Of a DNA stretch of 42,125 nucleotides, positions 30,521 to 38,697 are shown piece after piece. The DNA is taken from positions 1 to 42,125 of the forward strand of contig JAGBAI010000086.1 of NCBI GenBank assembly GCA_017939025.1, written 5' to 3'. The first letter of the stretch is position 1. Every line of letters starts with the position of its first letter. The notes below the pieces were generated by a model. The model did no database searches. It worked only from the letters and a program-made list of their open reading frames with translations, and was not told where the DNA came from. The position numbers and the translations under genes were made by a program. This stretch comes from Oscillospiraceae bacterium (GTDB lineage Bacteria > Bacillota_A > Clostridia > Oscillospirales > Oscillospiraceae).

Positions 30521-32692
30521 TTATCCCTCCTGTGTTTTGAACAGACCCATGGCCTGATTCAGAAGTGTTTCTGCCTTATCCAGGCACTGCTTCGTCAGCT
30601 GGGAGTTGTGGGCGCCTTCGCTGTTTTCCACGAAGACGAAGTCCCAGTAGAACTGGGCATCCCGGGCAACTGCCCGAATGGCATTCAGTTCTTCCTCGGT
30701 ATAGTTGCCGCTTTCCACAGCCAGCACCAGCTTTTCCGTCAAAGCTTCCAGCTCATAGCCGATGGCGTAGGTGCGCCGTTCGGCTTCCTTCTGGATCTCG
30801 GCAACCTGTCCAGCCAGGTTCTCGTGACATTCGGAACAGGTGCCTTCCATCAGCGCGGCATTGTCCAGAGGACTCATCCAGTTGTGGCTGGTGTAGGTGC
30901 TGCCATCTGCGGCAGTTGCCTTGCCCATATGGCAATCGGCACAGGTGAAGTCATTCTTGTGAACGCTTCCCTCACCCATGAAGGTTTCAAACTCGGGGTG
31001 CTGCACCTTGATCTGGCGGACTCCGCTGCGGGGATTGGTGTAGTCCGCAAAGCTCTGCCCGTTCACCATGGTGTTATTGTAGTAATCCAGAATGGCATCG
31101 GGAGACATGGTTGCCAAGCTGGTATAAGGCAGGGATGTTGCCTTGGTGGTAGGATGGAAATAATACTCTACATGGCACTGGGCACAGGAGAGCGTTGCGG
31201 CATCCACATCCTGCAGTTCTTCACCCAGGGCATCGGACAGGTAAGTATGGGTGATCACCAGTTCATTGCCGGTGTTGGCATGGCAGTTATAGCAGCTGAC
31301 AGATTCGTTGACCTCTGCCAGAACGTCTGCAAAGGGAAGCGTGTAGGCAAGCTCGCCCATCTCGTTGACCTTGGCAGTAAAATCGGGAGTCTTGCAGCTG
31401 AAGCAATTGGCCAGGGCATGGGGACGACCGGTGGCAATTATATCCTGAACGGTGTATGTATGACCCCGGGCAGTGCCGTAATATTTATTGAACGCCATAC
31501 CCTCGTAAACCACGCCGATCATGGGATATTCCTCCACATGATCCTTGACCTCATTGTTTTCATTGTTGGCAAGGTAGGAAGCATAGATCTCGGGATATTC
31601 CGCTGCCCAGTCCCGTGCGCTCAGTACTGTGACACCGGAGCCGGTCTTCACCACCTGGGTACGCTTGATGTCAGAAGAGGGCTTGGTTTCGGCAGGAGCA
31701 GAGGAGGCTTCTCCCATTTCGGGAATGTCCACTGCCAGCGCAGGATCCAGATAAGCTTGCGCTGCTGTCACGGCACGGTTGACACAGTCCACAACGGTTT
31801 CAGAGGTAATGGTAGCACCGGAGACTGCATCAATGTTATCACCGATAGTGAAGCTGCCGGTATTGCCGATGAACTGACCCCAGAAGTAGGATTCTTTCAC
31901 CAGGTCGCCCAAGCCTTCGGTTTCCTTGTGCATGGCAGGATCGATAAAGACACCGGCAACCTGACCGCTATGACCGACACCAACCTGAACCTGCATATCA
32001 CCGTTGCGGCCCTTTCCGGTAACGAAGAGCACCACGCCGGCATCGGAGGTATACAAGGCATCGATGCCCTCAGGCGCGGTCTGCTCTTCCTTGGTGGTAG
32101 CACCGGGCAACACTCCGCCGAACTGCAGATCCTCGGGACGGTTATCCTCTGCGGGGGGATCGATCAGATCCCGGATGAAGTAACCGGCTTTATTGACACC
32201 ACTGCTGACAGCACCGGAGGTAATGGTTGCGCCGGTAATGGCATCCAGACCGTCACTGCCCAGCTGGGTGGGAATGGTCAGACCCGCAAACTGATCCATA
32301 AACTCAGGATCTTTTGCTTTGGCGCCAAGGCCGGGAGTTTCGGAGAAGTCACTGCCGCCCACCTTGATTCCGGTGATGGTCTGTTCCATATCCATACCAA
32401 CATGAATCTCAATGGGGCCGCCGAAACCAGTTACGGTTACCTGGGCTACATAACCTGCCAGCTGACCGTCTTTCATCGCCATGTAGCAGGTATCCACACC
32501 ACTGTCACCAGCGAGTTCCACCTGTTCAAACGAGTCGGCATCTGCAAAACTGTCGCGACGTGCCGCATTGGCCGCCTCAACAGCCTGCTGGGCAATAGGA
32601 CCTTCTGTCAGACTGTTGACTACGCCCAATACACCGCCAACCGCAACGCAGATCAGTAAAAGAACCGCCCAGGAGGGAAGACGCAATTTCAT
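30521..32692 (-). CDS. Membrane-anchored double FMN-binding domain fused to pentaheme nitrite reductase NrfA
   Basis: A 723-residue fusion. Residues 1-35 are an RnfG/NqrC-like anchor (PSWAVLLLICVAVGGVLGVV, then NSLTEGPI). Two FMN-binding domains follow (about 60-175 and 205-315), each ending in the covalent flavin motif: TGATIT at about 153 and SGATIT at about 291. A linker rich in Ala, Pro and Ser leads to a full NrfA (about 345-720) with CFSCK near 430, then CYNCH, CAQCH, CADCH and CSECH, plus the RGH, KVQH and distal His catalytic residues. It should pass electrons from a membrane or cytosolic donor through flavins to the hemes outside the cell. Usual NrfA enzymes need NrfH or NrfB instead. 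ATG 32692 has AGAGGTGA; GTG 32701 overlaps that site. Confidence 0.93.
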   Translation of the reverse strand: MKLRLPSWAVLLLICVAVGGVLGVVNSLTEGPIAQQAVEAANAARRDSFADADSFEQVELAGDSGVDTCYMAMKDGQLAGYVAQVTVTGFGGPIEIHVGMDMEQTITGIKVGGSDFSETPGLGAKAKDPEFMDQFAGLTIPTQLGSDGLDAITGATITSGAVSSGVNKAGYFIRDLIDPPAEDNRPEDLQFGGVLPGATTKEEQTAPEGIDALYTSDAGVVLFVTGKGRNGDMQVQVGVGHSGQVAGVFIDPAMHKETEGLGDLVKESYFWGQFIGNTGSFTIGDNIDAVSGATITSETVVDCVNRAVTAAQAYLDPALAVDIPEMGEASSAPAETKPSSDIKRTQVVKTGSGVTVLSARDWAAEYPEIYASYLANNENNEVKDHVEEYPMIGVVYEGMAFNKYYGTARGHTYTVQDIIATGRPHALANCFSCKTPDFTAKVNEMGELAYTLPFADVLAEVNESVSCYNCHANTGNELVITHTYLSDALGEELQDVDAATLSCAQCHVEYYFHPTTKATSLPYTSLATMSPDAILDYYNNTMVNGQSFADYTNPRSGVRQIKVQHPEFETFMGEGSVHKNDFTCADCHMGKATAADGSTYTSHNWMSPLDNAALMEGTCSECHENLAGQVAEIQKEAERRTYAIGYELEALTEKLVLAVESGNYTEEELNAIRAVARDAQFYWDFVFVENSEGAHNSQLTKQCLDKAETLLNQAMGLFKTQEG

Positions 32693-32753
32693 AGGAATCA
32701 CCTCTTACGCTTATTGTACAGATATCAAATAATAGATATAGTTGTATAATTTT

Positions 32754-32782
32754 AGTATACATGACTGTTTATAAATTGTCAA
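32754..32782 (-). promoter_or_regulatory. Promoter of the nitrite reductase operon
   Basis: On the minus strand TTGACA (32782-32777) and TATACT (32759-32754) are separated by 17 bases. The leader of about 55 bases before ATG 32692 is AT-rich and contains partial repeats (TTGTACA, TTGTATA) that may be regulatory. Confidence 0.78.
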
Positions 32783-33315
32783 TATTTGTAAAAGCACATC
32801 TACTGATCTGTCAACGGCGTACGTCCGCATCCTTCGCCAATATCCGGGTAAATTGCTGTGAGAACTATCCGGATCACAAGGTACGGACAGGATCACAATC
32901 GGAGGAACCAATTTATTGATTTCTGCTTCTGTACATCGGTTATGGTTTCCAGGAGTTTATCTTCGTTCCGGCTGATCAGTTGGAGCGACTTCCTATTTGC
33001 CGAACTTATAGATACCTTATCTTCTGATAGATCACTACGGTCATACCAAAATCCTTTCAGGAATTACAGAAACGCACCTGCGTAATTTTTGAACAATCAT
33101 ATATACCAAAGCAAGAACTAAAAGTTGTGTGTAAAACCGTTTTTTGCGTACCGTGCGCACATCCGGCTTTCCCTGTACTTTGGTACGTACCGTACGTATG
33201 TTTTTGGATATTGACATCATATATACAGCTTCGCCATCAGCTCCATTCCCCAGAATCCCCGAACTCTTCTTCCGGCATGATTGTGAACACTAGTATCGCC
33301 TTCTTAAGATAACGA
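32783..33315 (-). other. Intergenic region without a convincing gene
   Basis: About 530 bases between the nrf promoter and the galT terminator. On the minus strand, around 32910-33050, an open stretch reads DLSEDKVSISSANRKSLQLI and then SRNEDKLLETITDVQKQ, which is protein-like but has no start or ribosome site; it may be a gene remnant. A palindrome-like run of TACGTAC/GTACGTA lies near 33184-33198. Nothing else was recognised. Confidence 0.35.
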
Positions 33316-33343
33316 AAAGCTCCCCTGAGTTCAGAGGAGCTTT
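33316..33343 (-). terminator. Terminator downstream of galT
   Basis: AAAGCTCC-C-CTGA and TCAG-A-GGAGCTTT pair with one symmetric mismatch around a two-base loop; on the minus strand TTTTCGTT follows. It lies about 90 bases after the galT stop. Confidence 0.65.
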
Positions 33344-33431
33344 CCACAAGAGGAGTAGAAAATGAGAATCACTATAGTATAGATATCTTAATTAATTATC
33401 AGCAGTATCGCAAAAACAGAATCATCATGGA

Positions 33432-34931
33432 TCAGTGATTGTGATTTACATAATCTACGAACTTCTGGAATGCTGCTTTTCCCTCGGGGGTATTTTTATA
33501 AACACCAGAATCTTCCAGAACTCCAGCAAATACCTTACCAGTCTCCTGCAGGATGATGTCCAGCGCATTGTCCTCGGTGAAGGTGTACTGCTTCTTCAGC
33601 TCCTCCACCCAAGGATCGTGCTTGCTCAGAACTTCGTCAACAGCGATATCCCTGCCTGCTACGATAGCATCTGCCAGATCGTGCAGTTCCTTTTTCAGAC
33701 GGCTGGGCAGAACAGCCAGACCCATAACTTCAATAAGGCCGATGTTTTCCTTCTTGATATGATGCTTGTCTGCATGGGGATGGAACACACCCAGAGGATG
33801 CTCGGCGGTGGTGATATTGCAGCGCAGAACCAGGTCCAGTTCATACAGATCGGAGCGGCGGCGGGCAATGGGAGTGATGGTGTTGTGGGGTTCCCCATCG
33901 GAGAAAGCAATGATGCTGGAATCCAGATCGGAATAACCACGCCATGCAGTCAGAATCTTGTCCGCCAGATCTGCGATCCGCTGGGGATCTCGACCATTCA
34001 GACGAATAACACTCATGGGCCACTTTACGATGCCTGCGTGGATATCCTCGTAACCCTTGAAGGAGATTTCCTTCTCAATACCGGCAGATTCCATAGCAAA
34101 GCGGTAGTGACCACCCTGGAAGTGTTCATGGCTCAGAATAGAACCGCCCACGATGGGCAGGTCGGCATTGGAGCCTACAAAATAATGGGGGAAGGTCTTG
34201 ACGAAGTCCAGCAGTTTTTCAAAGGCGGACTTATCGATCTTCATGGGAATATGCTTGGAATTGAAAACGATACAATGCTCGTTATAGTAAACATAGGGAC
34301 TGTACTGCAAACACCAGGGTTGATCGCAGACAGCAATGGGCACAATCCGGTGATTAGCACGGGCAGGATGGTTCATTCGGCCTGCATAACCTTCGTTTTC
34401 CACACATAGCTGGCACTTGGGATATGCAGACTGGGGAGCGTTCTTGGCAGCAGCAATGGCCTTGGGGTCCTTCTCGGGTTTGCTCAGATTGATGGTGATA
34501 TCCAGTTCACCATATTCGCTCTTATACTTCCAGCGCATATCCTTCTTGATACGATAGCGGCGGATGTAATCGGTGTCACAGGAGAATTTATAATACCAGT
34601 CAGTAGCATCAACCGGAGACATGGAATACTTTTCCCAGAAGGTATCAATCACTTCCCTGGGCATGGGAGTAATGGCACCCATGATTCGGGTATCGAAAAT
34701 ATCCTTGGCAGTGATGCCGTCATCACAGATACCTTTGGCAACTGCATAGTCCAGAACGCCTGCCAGAATCTCTTCCAGATCCTCGCTTTGGGTTTCATTG
34801 GAGGGTTCATAGTCATCTTTGCGGAGAATATCCAGCAGACGGTTGGTCAGCACCTGATGATCCAGGGGGTCTGCCAATCCGGTATTCATGGCATAGGAGA
34901 CCAGAGAATCAATGTAGGTTTCGATTTTCAT
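33432..34931 (-). CDS. galT: UDP-glucose--hexose-1-phosphate uridylyltransferase, Firmicutes type (GalT class II)
   Basis: A 499-residue enzyme that swaps UMP between UDP-glucose and galactose 1-phosphate in the Leloir pathway. The active-site block GGSILSHEHFQGG holds His 268 and His 270. The length (about 500) and N-terminal helical region identify the Gram-positive class, which is unlike the 350-residue E. coli enzyme. AEHPLGVFHPHADKHHIKKENIGLIEVMG in parts is also typical. Its ATG overlaps the stop of galK (ATGA), so the two are coupled and should be made in similar amounts. galE is not in the window. Confidence 0.95.
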   Translation of the reverse strand: MKIETYIDSLVSYAMNTGLADPLDHQVLTNRLLDILRKDDYEPSNETQSEDLEEILAGVLDYAVAKGICDDGITAKDIFDTRIMGAITPMPREVIDTFWEKYSMSPVDATDWYYKFSCDTDYIRRYRIKKDMRWKYKSEYGELDITINLSKPEKDPKAIAAAKNAPQSAYPKCQLCVENEGYAGRMNHPARANHRIVPIAVCDQPWCLQYSPYVYYNEHCIVFNSKHIPMKIDKSAFEKLLDFVKTFPHYFVGSNADLPIVGGSILSHEHFQGGHYRFAMESAGIEKEISFKGYEDIHAGIVKWPMSVIRLNGRDPQRIADLADKILTAWRGYSDLDSSIIAFSDGEPHNTITPIARRRSDLYELDLVLRCNITTAEHPLGVFHPHADKHHIKKENIGLIEVMGLAVLPSRLKKELHDLADAIVAGRDIAVDEVLSKHDPWVEELKKQYTFTEDNALDIILQETGKVFAGVLEDSGVYKNTPEGKAAFQKFVDYVNHNH

Positions 34932-36139
34932 TCTTCTACCTCCATCTCAACACCGCCCTGGGGACGGATAGAAAGAACGTAGCAGGAACCTTCACCCAGA
35001 ACAGACTCGATACCGTTCTTAAAATCTTCCAGCAGATCATTAGGAACGAAAGCCTGAATGGTTCCCGCAAAACCGCCGCCATGGACACGGCAGGCACCCC
35101 GTCCATTCAGCAGCTTTTCTGCGATGGTCAGCGCAAAGGCAACCTCCTGCTTTTCCTTTCTGCCAGCGGGAATGACGTTCTGCAGATACCGCCAGGAGGA
35201 CAGACCGGATTCTGTCACATAGGACAGGAAGGAATCAAAGTCACCGGCTTCCAGTGCTTCTTTCTGCAATGCCACGCGCTGGTTTTCGTCATAAATATGG
35301 ATCGCGCGAAGCACAGCACGGTCGCCAACTTCTTCACGCAGTTTCTGAATGTTAGTATAGAAGTCCATCTTGGAAACAGAGCGCAGCTGACCTTCACCCA
35401 AAACAGCGCACAATGCCTTCAGTTCGCCGGGAACGGCAGCATATTCATCTGTCAGATCCGCATGATCCGCACCGGTGTCGATAATGCACAGTGCATGATT
35501 TGCAACAGCAAAGTCGAAGTCGATCTTCTCCACAACAGGATCCTGGGGATCTTCAAAATCAATGAAGACCATGCCGCCCACAGAAGATGCCATCTGGTCC
35601 ATCAGACCACAGGGCTTGCCGAAAAAGACATTTTCTGCGTACTGACCAACCTGAGCAATTTCGATTGCGGACAGCTTCTTGTCAAAGAACAATCCGTTAA
35701 GGATGGTGCCAATCAGCACTTCATAAGCAGCAGAAGAGGAAAGGCCGGAGCCGGGCAGAACCGTAGACTCACAGTAAGCATCAAAGCCCTTTACCTCACA
35801 GCCAAACTGTGCAAACCGGGCAGCAACACCACGAACCAGAGCAGGCGTAGAGTTAATTTCGCTTTCCACAGGAGTCAGCTGTTCCAGAGAAACTTCACAC
35901 ATAGGATAGCCCTTGGACTGAATACGAATCTTATTGGTACCGTTAACACGAACAGCGGCTACTGTGTCCAGATTTACTGCACCAGCCAAAACACAGCCGT
36001 GCTGATGGTCAGTATGGTTACCACTGATTTCCGTACGTCCGGGAGCAGAGAAATAACGCTCGGGCATTGTCTGGAAAACTTCAAAAAAGCAAGAATCCAG
36101 CTGCTGTTTTACCTTGGGGTTTAAGATAAGTGCGGACAT
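34928..36139 (-). CDS. galK: Galactokinase
   Basis: A 403-residue GHMP kinase that phosphorylates galactose at C1. SAPGRTEISGNHTDHQHG (about 31-48) is the galactokinase signature, LPGSGLSSSAAYE (128-140) the ATP-binding GHMP motif, and RVHGGGFAGTIQAFVP the third conserved block. GGAGGG precedes ATG 36139; the frame extends to 36154 but without a better site. It is the first gene of a galK-galT operon divergent from the sulfatase maturase. Confidence 0.95.
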   Translation of the reverse strand: MSALILNPKVKQQLDSCFFEVFQTMPERYFSAPGRTEISGNHTDHQHGCVLAGAVNLDTVAAVRVNGTNKIRIQSKGYPMCEVSLEQLTPVESEINSTPALVRGVAARFAQFGCEVKGFDAYCESTVLPGSGLSSSAAYEVLIGTILNGLFFDKKLSAIEIAQVGQYAENVFFGKPCGLMDQMASSVGGMVFIDFEDPQDPVVEKIDFDFAVANHALCIIDTGADHADLTDEYAAVPGELKALCAVLGEGQLRSVSKMDFYTNIQKLREEVGDRAVLRAIHIYDENQRVALQKEALEAGDFDSFLSYVTESGLSSWRYLQNVIPAGRKEKQEVAFALTIAEKLLNGRGACRVHGGGFAGTIQAFVPNDLLEDFKNGIESVLGEGSCYVLSIRPQGGVEMEVEE

Positions 36140-36198
36140 GATATTTCCCTCCATATATGTTGCTGTTTCTTACGAAACGCTATTTTTTGTATGATTCT

Positions 36199-36251
36199 AT
36201 TATACTTGTTTTGCAGACAAATTAAAGTCTTTTTTGCAAGAAAGTTGTCTG
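36199..36251 (-). promoter_or_regulatory. galK promoter -10 and upstream inverted repeat
   Basis: On the minus strand a perfect TATAAT lies at 36204-36199; the -35 at the right distance is poor (CTTTAA). An inverted repeat CAGACAA (36214-36220) / TTGTCTG (36245-36251) overlaps the -35 area and could bind an activator or repressor, which would explain the weak -35. Confidence 0.45.
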
Positions 36252-36309
36252 TTTTTTTACAAAAGAAGCGAAAGAAGTCCAACGACTATTTTTTCTTCCA
36301 TTCTTCAGA

Positions 36310-36338
36310 TTTACAATCTTCCTATTGTACGATATAAT
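36310..36338 (+). promoter_or_regulatory. Promoter of the sulfatase maturase gene
   Basis: TTTACA (36310-36315) and TATAAT (36333-36338) are separated by 17 bases, about 30 bases before ATG 36368. Confidence 0.72.
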
Positions 36339-36367
36339 AGCAAATAAGAATGAACAGGAGGAGCATT

Positions 36368-37474
36368 ATGAAGTCTCTAACCTTTTTAATCAAACCCGCA
36401 TCCAGCCTGTGTAATATGCGGTGCCGGTATTGTTTTTACCATGATATCTCCGATATCCGGGAAGTAAAGAGTATGGGCATTATGACCGAGGCTACGGCCC
36501 AATCTCTGATCCAGGTAGCCTTTGCTGCCGTAGAACCCGGGGGCTTTGTTCAGTTCACTTTCCAGGGCGGTGAACCGACCCTGGCTGGTCTTGGTTTTTT
36601 CCGGAAGTTTATGGAACTGGAAGCACAATTCCGTACAAAGGATGTGGGCATTGGACACGCCATTCAGACCAATGGACTCCATATCAATGAAGAGTGGGCG
36701 ACCTTTTTGAAGGAGCATGATTTTCTGGTAGGTGTCTCCATTGATGGAAATCAGGCAATCCACGATACTTACCGGGTAGATGCTGCCGGGAAAGGCACCT
36801 GGGATCGGGTGACCCATGCCCTAGCCCTGCTGGACCGGTACGGTGTGGAATCCAATATTCTGTGCGTGGTCAGTTCCACTGTGGCAAAGAATCCCCAGAA
36901 GGTGTATGCCTCCCTGCGTACCTTGGGCGACCATCCTCTGCAATTTATTCCTTGTTTAGATCCTATGGAAGCCCAGCGGGGCAGCGAAAAATACTCTCTT
37001 AAGCCGGAAGTCTATGGAAAATTCCTCTGTGGTTTGTTTGACTGCTGGTATCGGGATTGGAAAGCAGGAAATTACATCAGCATCCGTACCTTTGATGATT
37101 ACCTGCGGATCTTGATGCAGATGCCTCCCAGCACCTGCGCTGCTTCCGGTGCCTGTGGAAGCTATTTGGTGGTAGAGGGTGACGGAAGCCTGTATCCCTG
37201 CGACTTTTATGTGTTGGATGAGTGGAAAATCGGGAATATTCAAGAAATGAGCGTTGAAAAGGCACTTGCCTCCCCTGCCAGTGTCCGTTTCGTTAAAGAC
37301 GGTTCTTTACGTCCGGATGATTGCAAAACCTGTCCCTATCTTCCGATCTGCCGGGGCGGCTGCAAACGGGACTGGACTCAGCAGAGAAAGAATTACTATT
37401 GCACTTCCTTCAAAACCTTTTTTGCCTATGCCCTTCCCCGTCTGCAAGAAGTGGCCCGGGCTGCAATGCGATAA
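36368..37474 (+). CDS. Anaerobic sulfatase-maturating enzyme (radical SAM, SPASM)
   Basis: A 368-residue radical SAM enzyme that converts the active-site Cys or Ser of sulfatases to formylglycine without oxygen. KPASSLCNMRCRYCFYHD has the CxxxCxxC cluster motif at Cys 15, 19 and 22. FQGGEPTLAGLGFF, IQTNGLHINEEW and VGVSIDGNQAIHD are the anSME blocks. The SPASM region has CAASGACGSYLVVEGDGSLYPCDFYV read in parts, then CKTCPYLPICRGGCKRD, which bind two more clusters. AGGAGGAG precedes ATG 36368. Its substrate is probably the sulfatase at 38698-40056, which has the Cys-type motif. Confidence 0.94.
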   Translation: MKSLTFLIKPASSLCNMRCRYCFYHDISDIREVKSMGIMTEATAQSLIQVAFAAVEPGGFVQFTFQGGEPTLAGLGFFRKFMELEAQFRTKDVGIGHAIQTNGLHINEEWATFLKEHDFLVGVSIDGNQAIHDTYRVDAAGKGTWDRVTHALALLDRYGVESNILCVVSSTVAKNPQKVYASLRTLGDHPLQFIPCLDPMEAQRGSEKYSLKPEVYGKFLCGLFDCWYRDWKAGNYISIRTFDDYLRILMQMPPSTCAASGACGSYLVVEGDGSLYPCDFYVLDEWKIGNIQEMSVEKALASPASVRFVKDGSLRPDDCKTCPYLPICRGGCKRDWTQQRKNYYCTSFKTFFAYALPRLQEVARAAMR

Positions 37475-37482
37475 CAAAAAAT

Positions 37483-37513
37483 CTTCCGCCGAAGAGCAAT
37501 TCTTCGGCGGAAG
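37483..37513. terminator. Bidirectional terminator between the maturase and regulator genes
   Basis: CTTCCGCCGAAG and CTTCGGCGGAAG form a 12-base stem with a seven-base loop; an A run on the left gives a T run for the minus strand. The two flanking genes converge on it. Confidence 0.9.
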
Positions 37514-37518
37514 TTCTA

Positions 37519-38622
37519 TTATATCTCCCGGATAGAAGTACCTTCATAGATCACAGGCTTCATGATGTGGGAGTAACTTTTGTCGTCACAGTCTCTGTTC
37601 TCAATCATCCGCATGAGACGTTTACCCAGTTCGCAACCCATTTCGTAACTGCGGGTAACAGAACAGGTAATGCCTTCCTTTTCCAGATTTTCATCAGAAT
37701 AATCAAAGCAAACCAAAGAGTAATCCTCCGGTATACTTTTGCCCATCTTTTCCAGAGCCTGACGAACCAGAAGATAGATCATGTAGTTACAGCATACGAT
37801 TGCCGTGCACTTAGGCAATCCCCGCAGAAATTTTTCTATGATTCGTGCATAGCCGGGGCTGTGGGCTTCGTCAGAAATGCACCATTTGATATAGTGGTCT
37901 TTCAGCTCTACGCCATTGCGCCGCATGGCTTCTGCCATGCCTTGAAACTTCTCTACGCTCTGATAGTTGTCATAGACAAAGATTCCTGCAATTCGCTTAT
38001 GTCCTGCCTGGATCAAACGACCCACCAGTTTATCTGCACACTCCATATCGTTGACAATCACTCTGGGATAGCGAAGATTCTTATAATAATTGTTATAGAA
38101 CATTACCGGGATTCTCCGGCGATACAATTCCTGATAACAATCCAGATTTGGGCTCATAATACTGGCTTTCACACCATCCACAATAAACCCCTGGAAATTC
38201 TGATGCACTACCGTCTGCAGGCAGCGGCGCTCATTGGAAAACTTATTGTCCGTCAGGAAGATATGCAGATCCACCCGCTGTTCAGCCAATACACTGCGAA
38301 TCCCGTCAATTAACTTGGAGTTTGCATTGGGGTCCTGGCCTTGCAGGATCAGTCCGATTTTCCACTTGGCATTCTTGTCACTCAGTTCCCGGGACAGTGC
38401 CTGGTCTTTGTGGAAATAGGTACCGCTGCCTTTAACGCGGTAGATAAGTCCTTCCTCTACTAACTGTTCCATGGCTACCCGAACAGTTTCCCGGCTCACA
38501 TTCAGCCTGCGGCACAGGGCATTTTCCGACGGCAGCTTCTGGTTGCCGGAAAACTTATTTTCATCAATGTATGCCAGCAGCCAGCGGTATACCTGCTCAG
38601 ACTTGCGGTCGGTAACAGCCAT
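37519..38622 (-). CDS. GntR/LacI-type sugar regulator (AraR-like)
   Basis: A 367-residue regulator with a GntR winged helix at about 8-72 (NQKLPSENALCRRLNVSRET, then VRVAMEQLVEEGLIYRVKG) and a LacI-type periplasmic-binding-like effector domain from about 88 (WKIGLILQGQDPNANSKLID) to the end. This two-part layout is that of AraR of Bacillus. Effectors of the group are sugars. It sits between the maturase and the sulfatase-transporter operon and probably controls one or both. Position on the minus strand just after the sulfatase terminator suggests its own promoter would lie before 38622, but that gap of 75 bases holds the upstream terminator; I saw no clear promoter. Confidence 0.9.
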   Translation of the reverse strand: MAVTDRKSEQVYRWLLAYIDENKFSGNQKLPSENALCRRLNVSRETVRVAMEQLVEEGLIYRVKGSGTYFHKDQALSRELSDKNAKWKIGLILQGQDPNANSKLIDGIRSVLAEQRVDLHIFLTDNKFSNERRCLQTVVHQNFQGFIVDGVKASIMSPNLDCYQELYRRRIPVMFYNNYYKNLRYPRVIVNDMECADKLVGRLIQAGHKRIAGIFVYDNYQSVEKFQGMAEAMRRNGVELKDHYIKWCISDEAHSPGYARIIEKFLRGLPKCTAIVCCNYMIYLLVRQALEKMGKSIPEDYSLVCFDYSDENLEKEGITCSVTRSYEMGCELGKRLMRMIENRDCDDKSYSHIMKPVIYEGTSIREI

Positions 38623-38661
38623 GTCTTTCTCTCTCCTTTGTAGATTCGCTACTATAGGGAT

Positions 38662-38687
38662 AGGGAACGCTGTTACCAGCGTTCCCT
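38662..38687 (-). terminator. Terminator after the sulfatase gene
   Basis: AGGGAACGCTG and CAGCGTTCCCT form an 11-base stem with a four-base loop. The T run on the minus strand is poor, so it may leak into the regulator gene downstream. Confidence 0.65.
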
Positions 38688-38697
38688 TTGCTATTTA

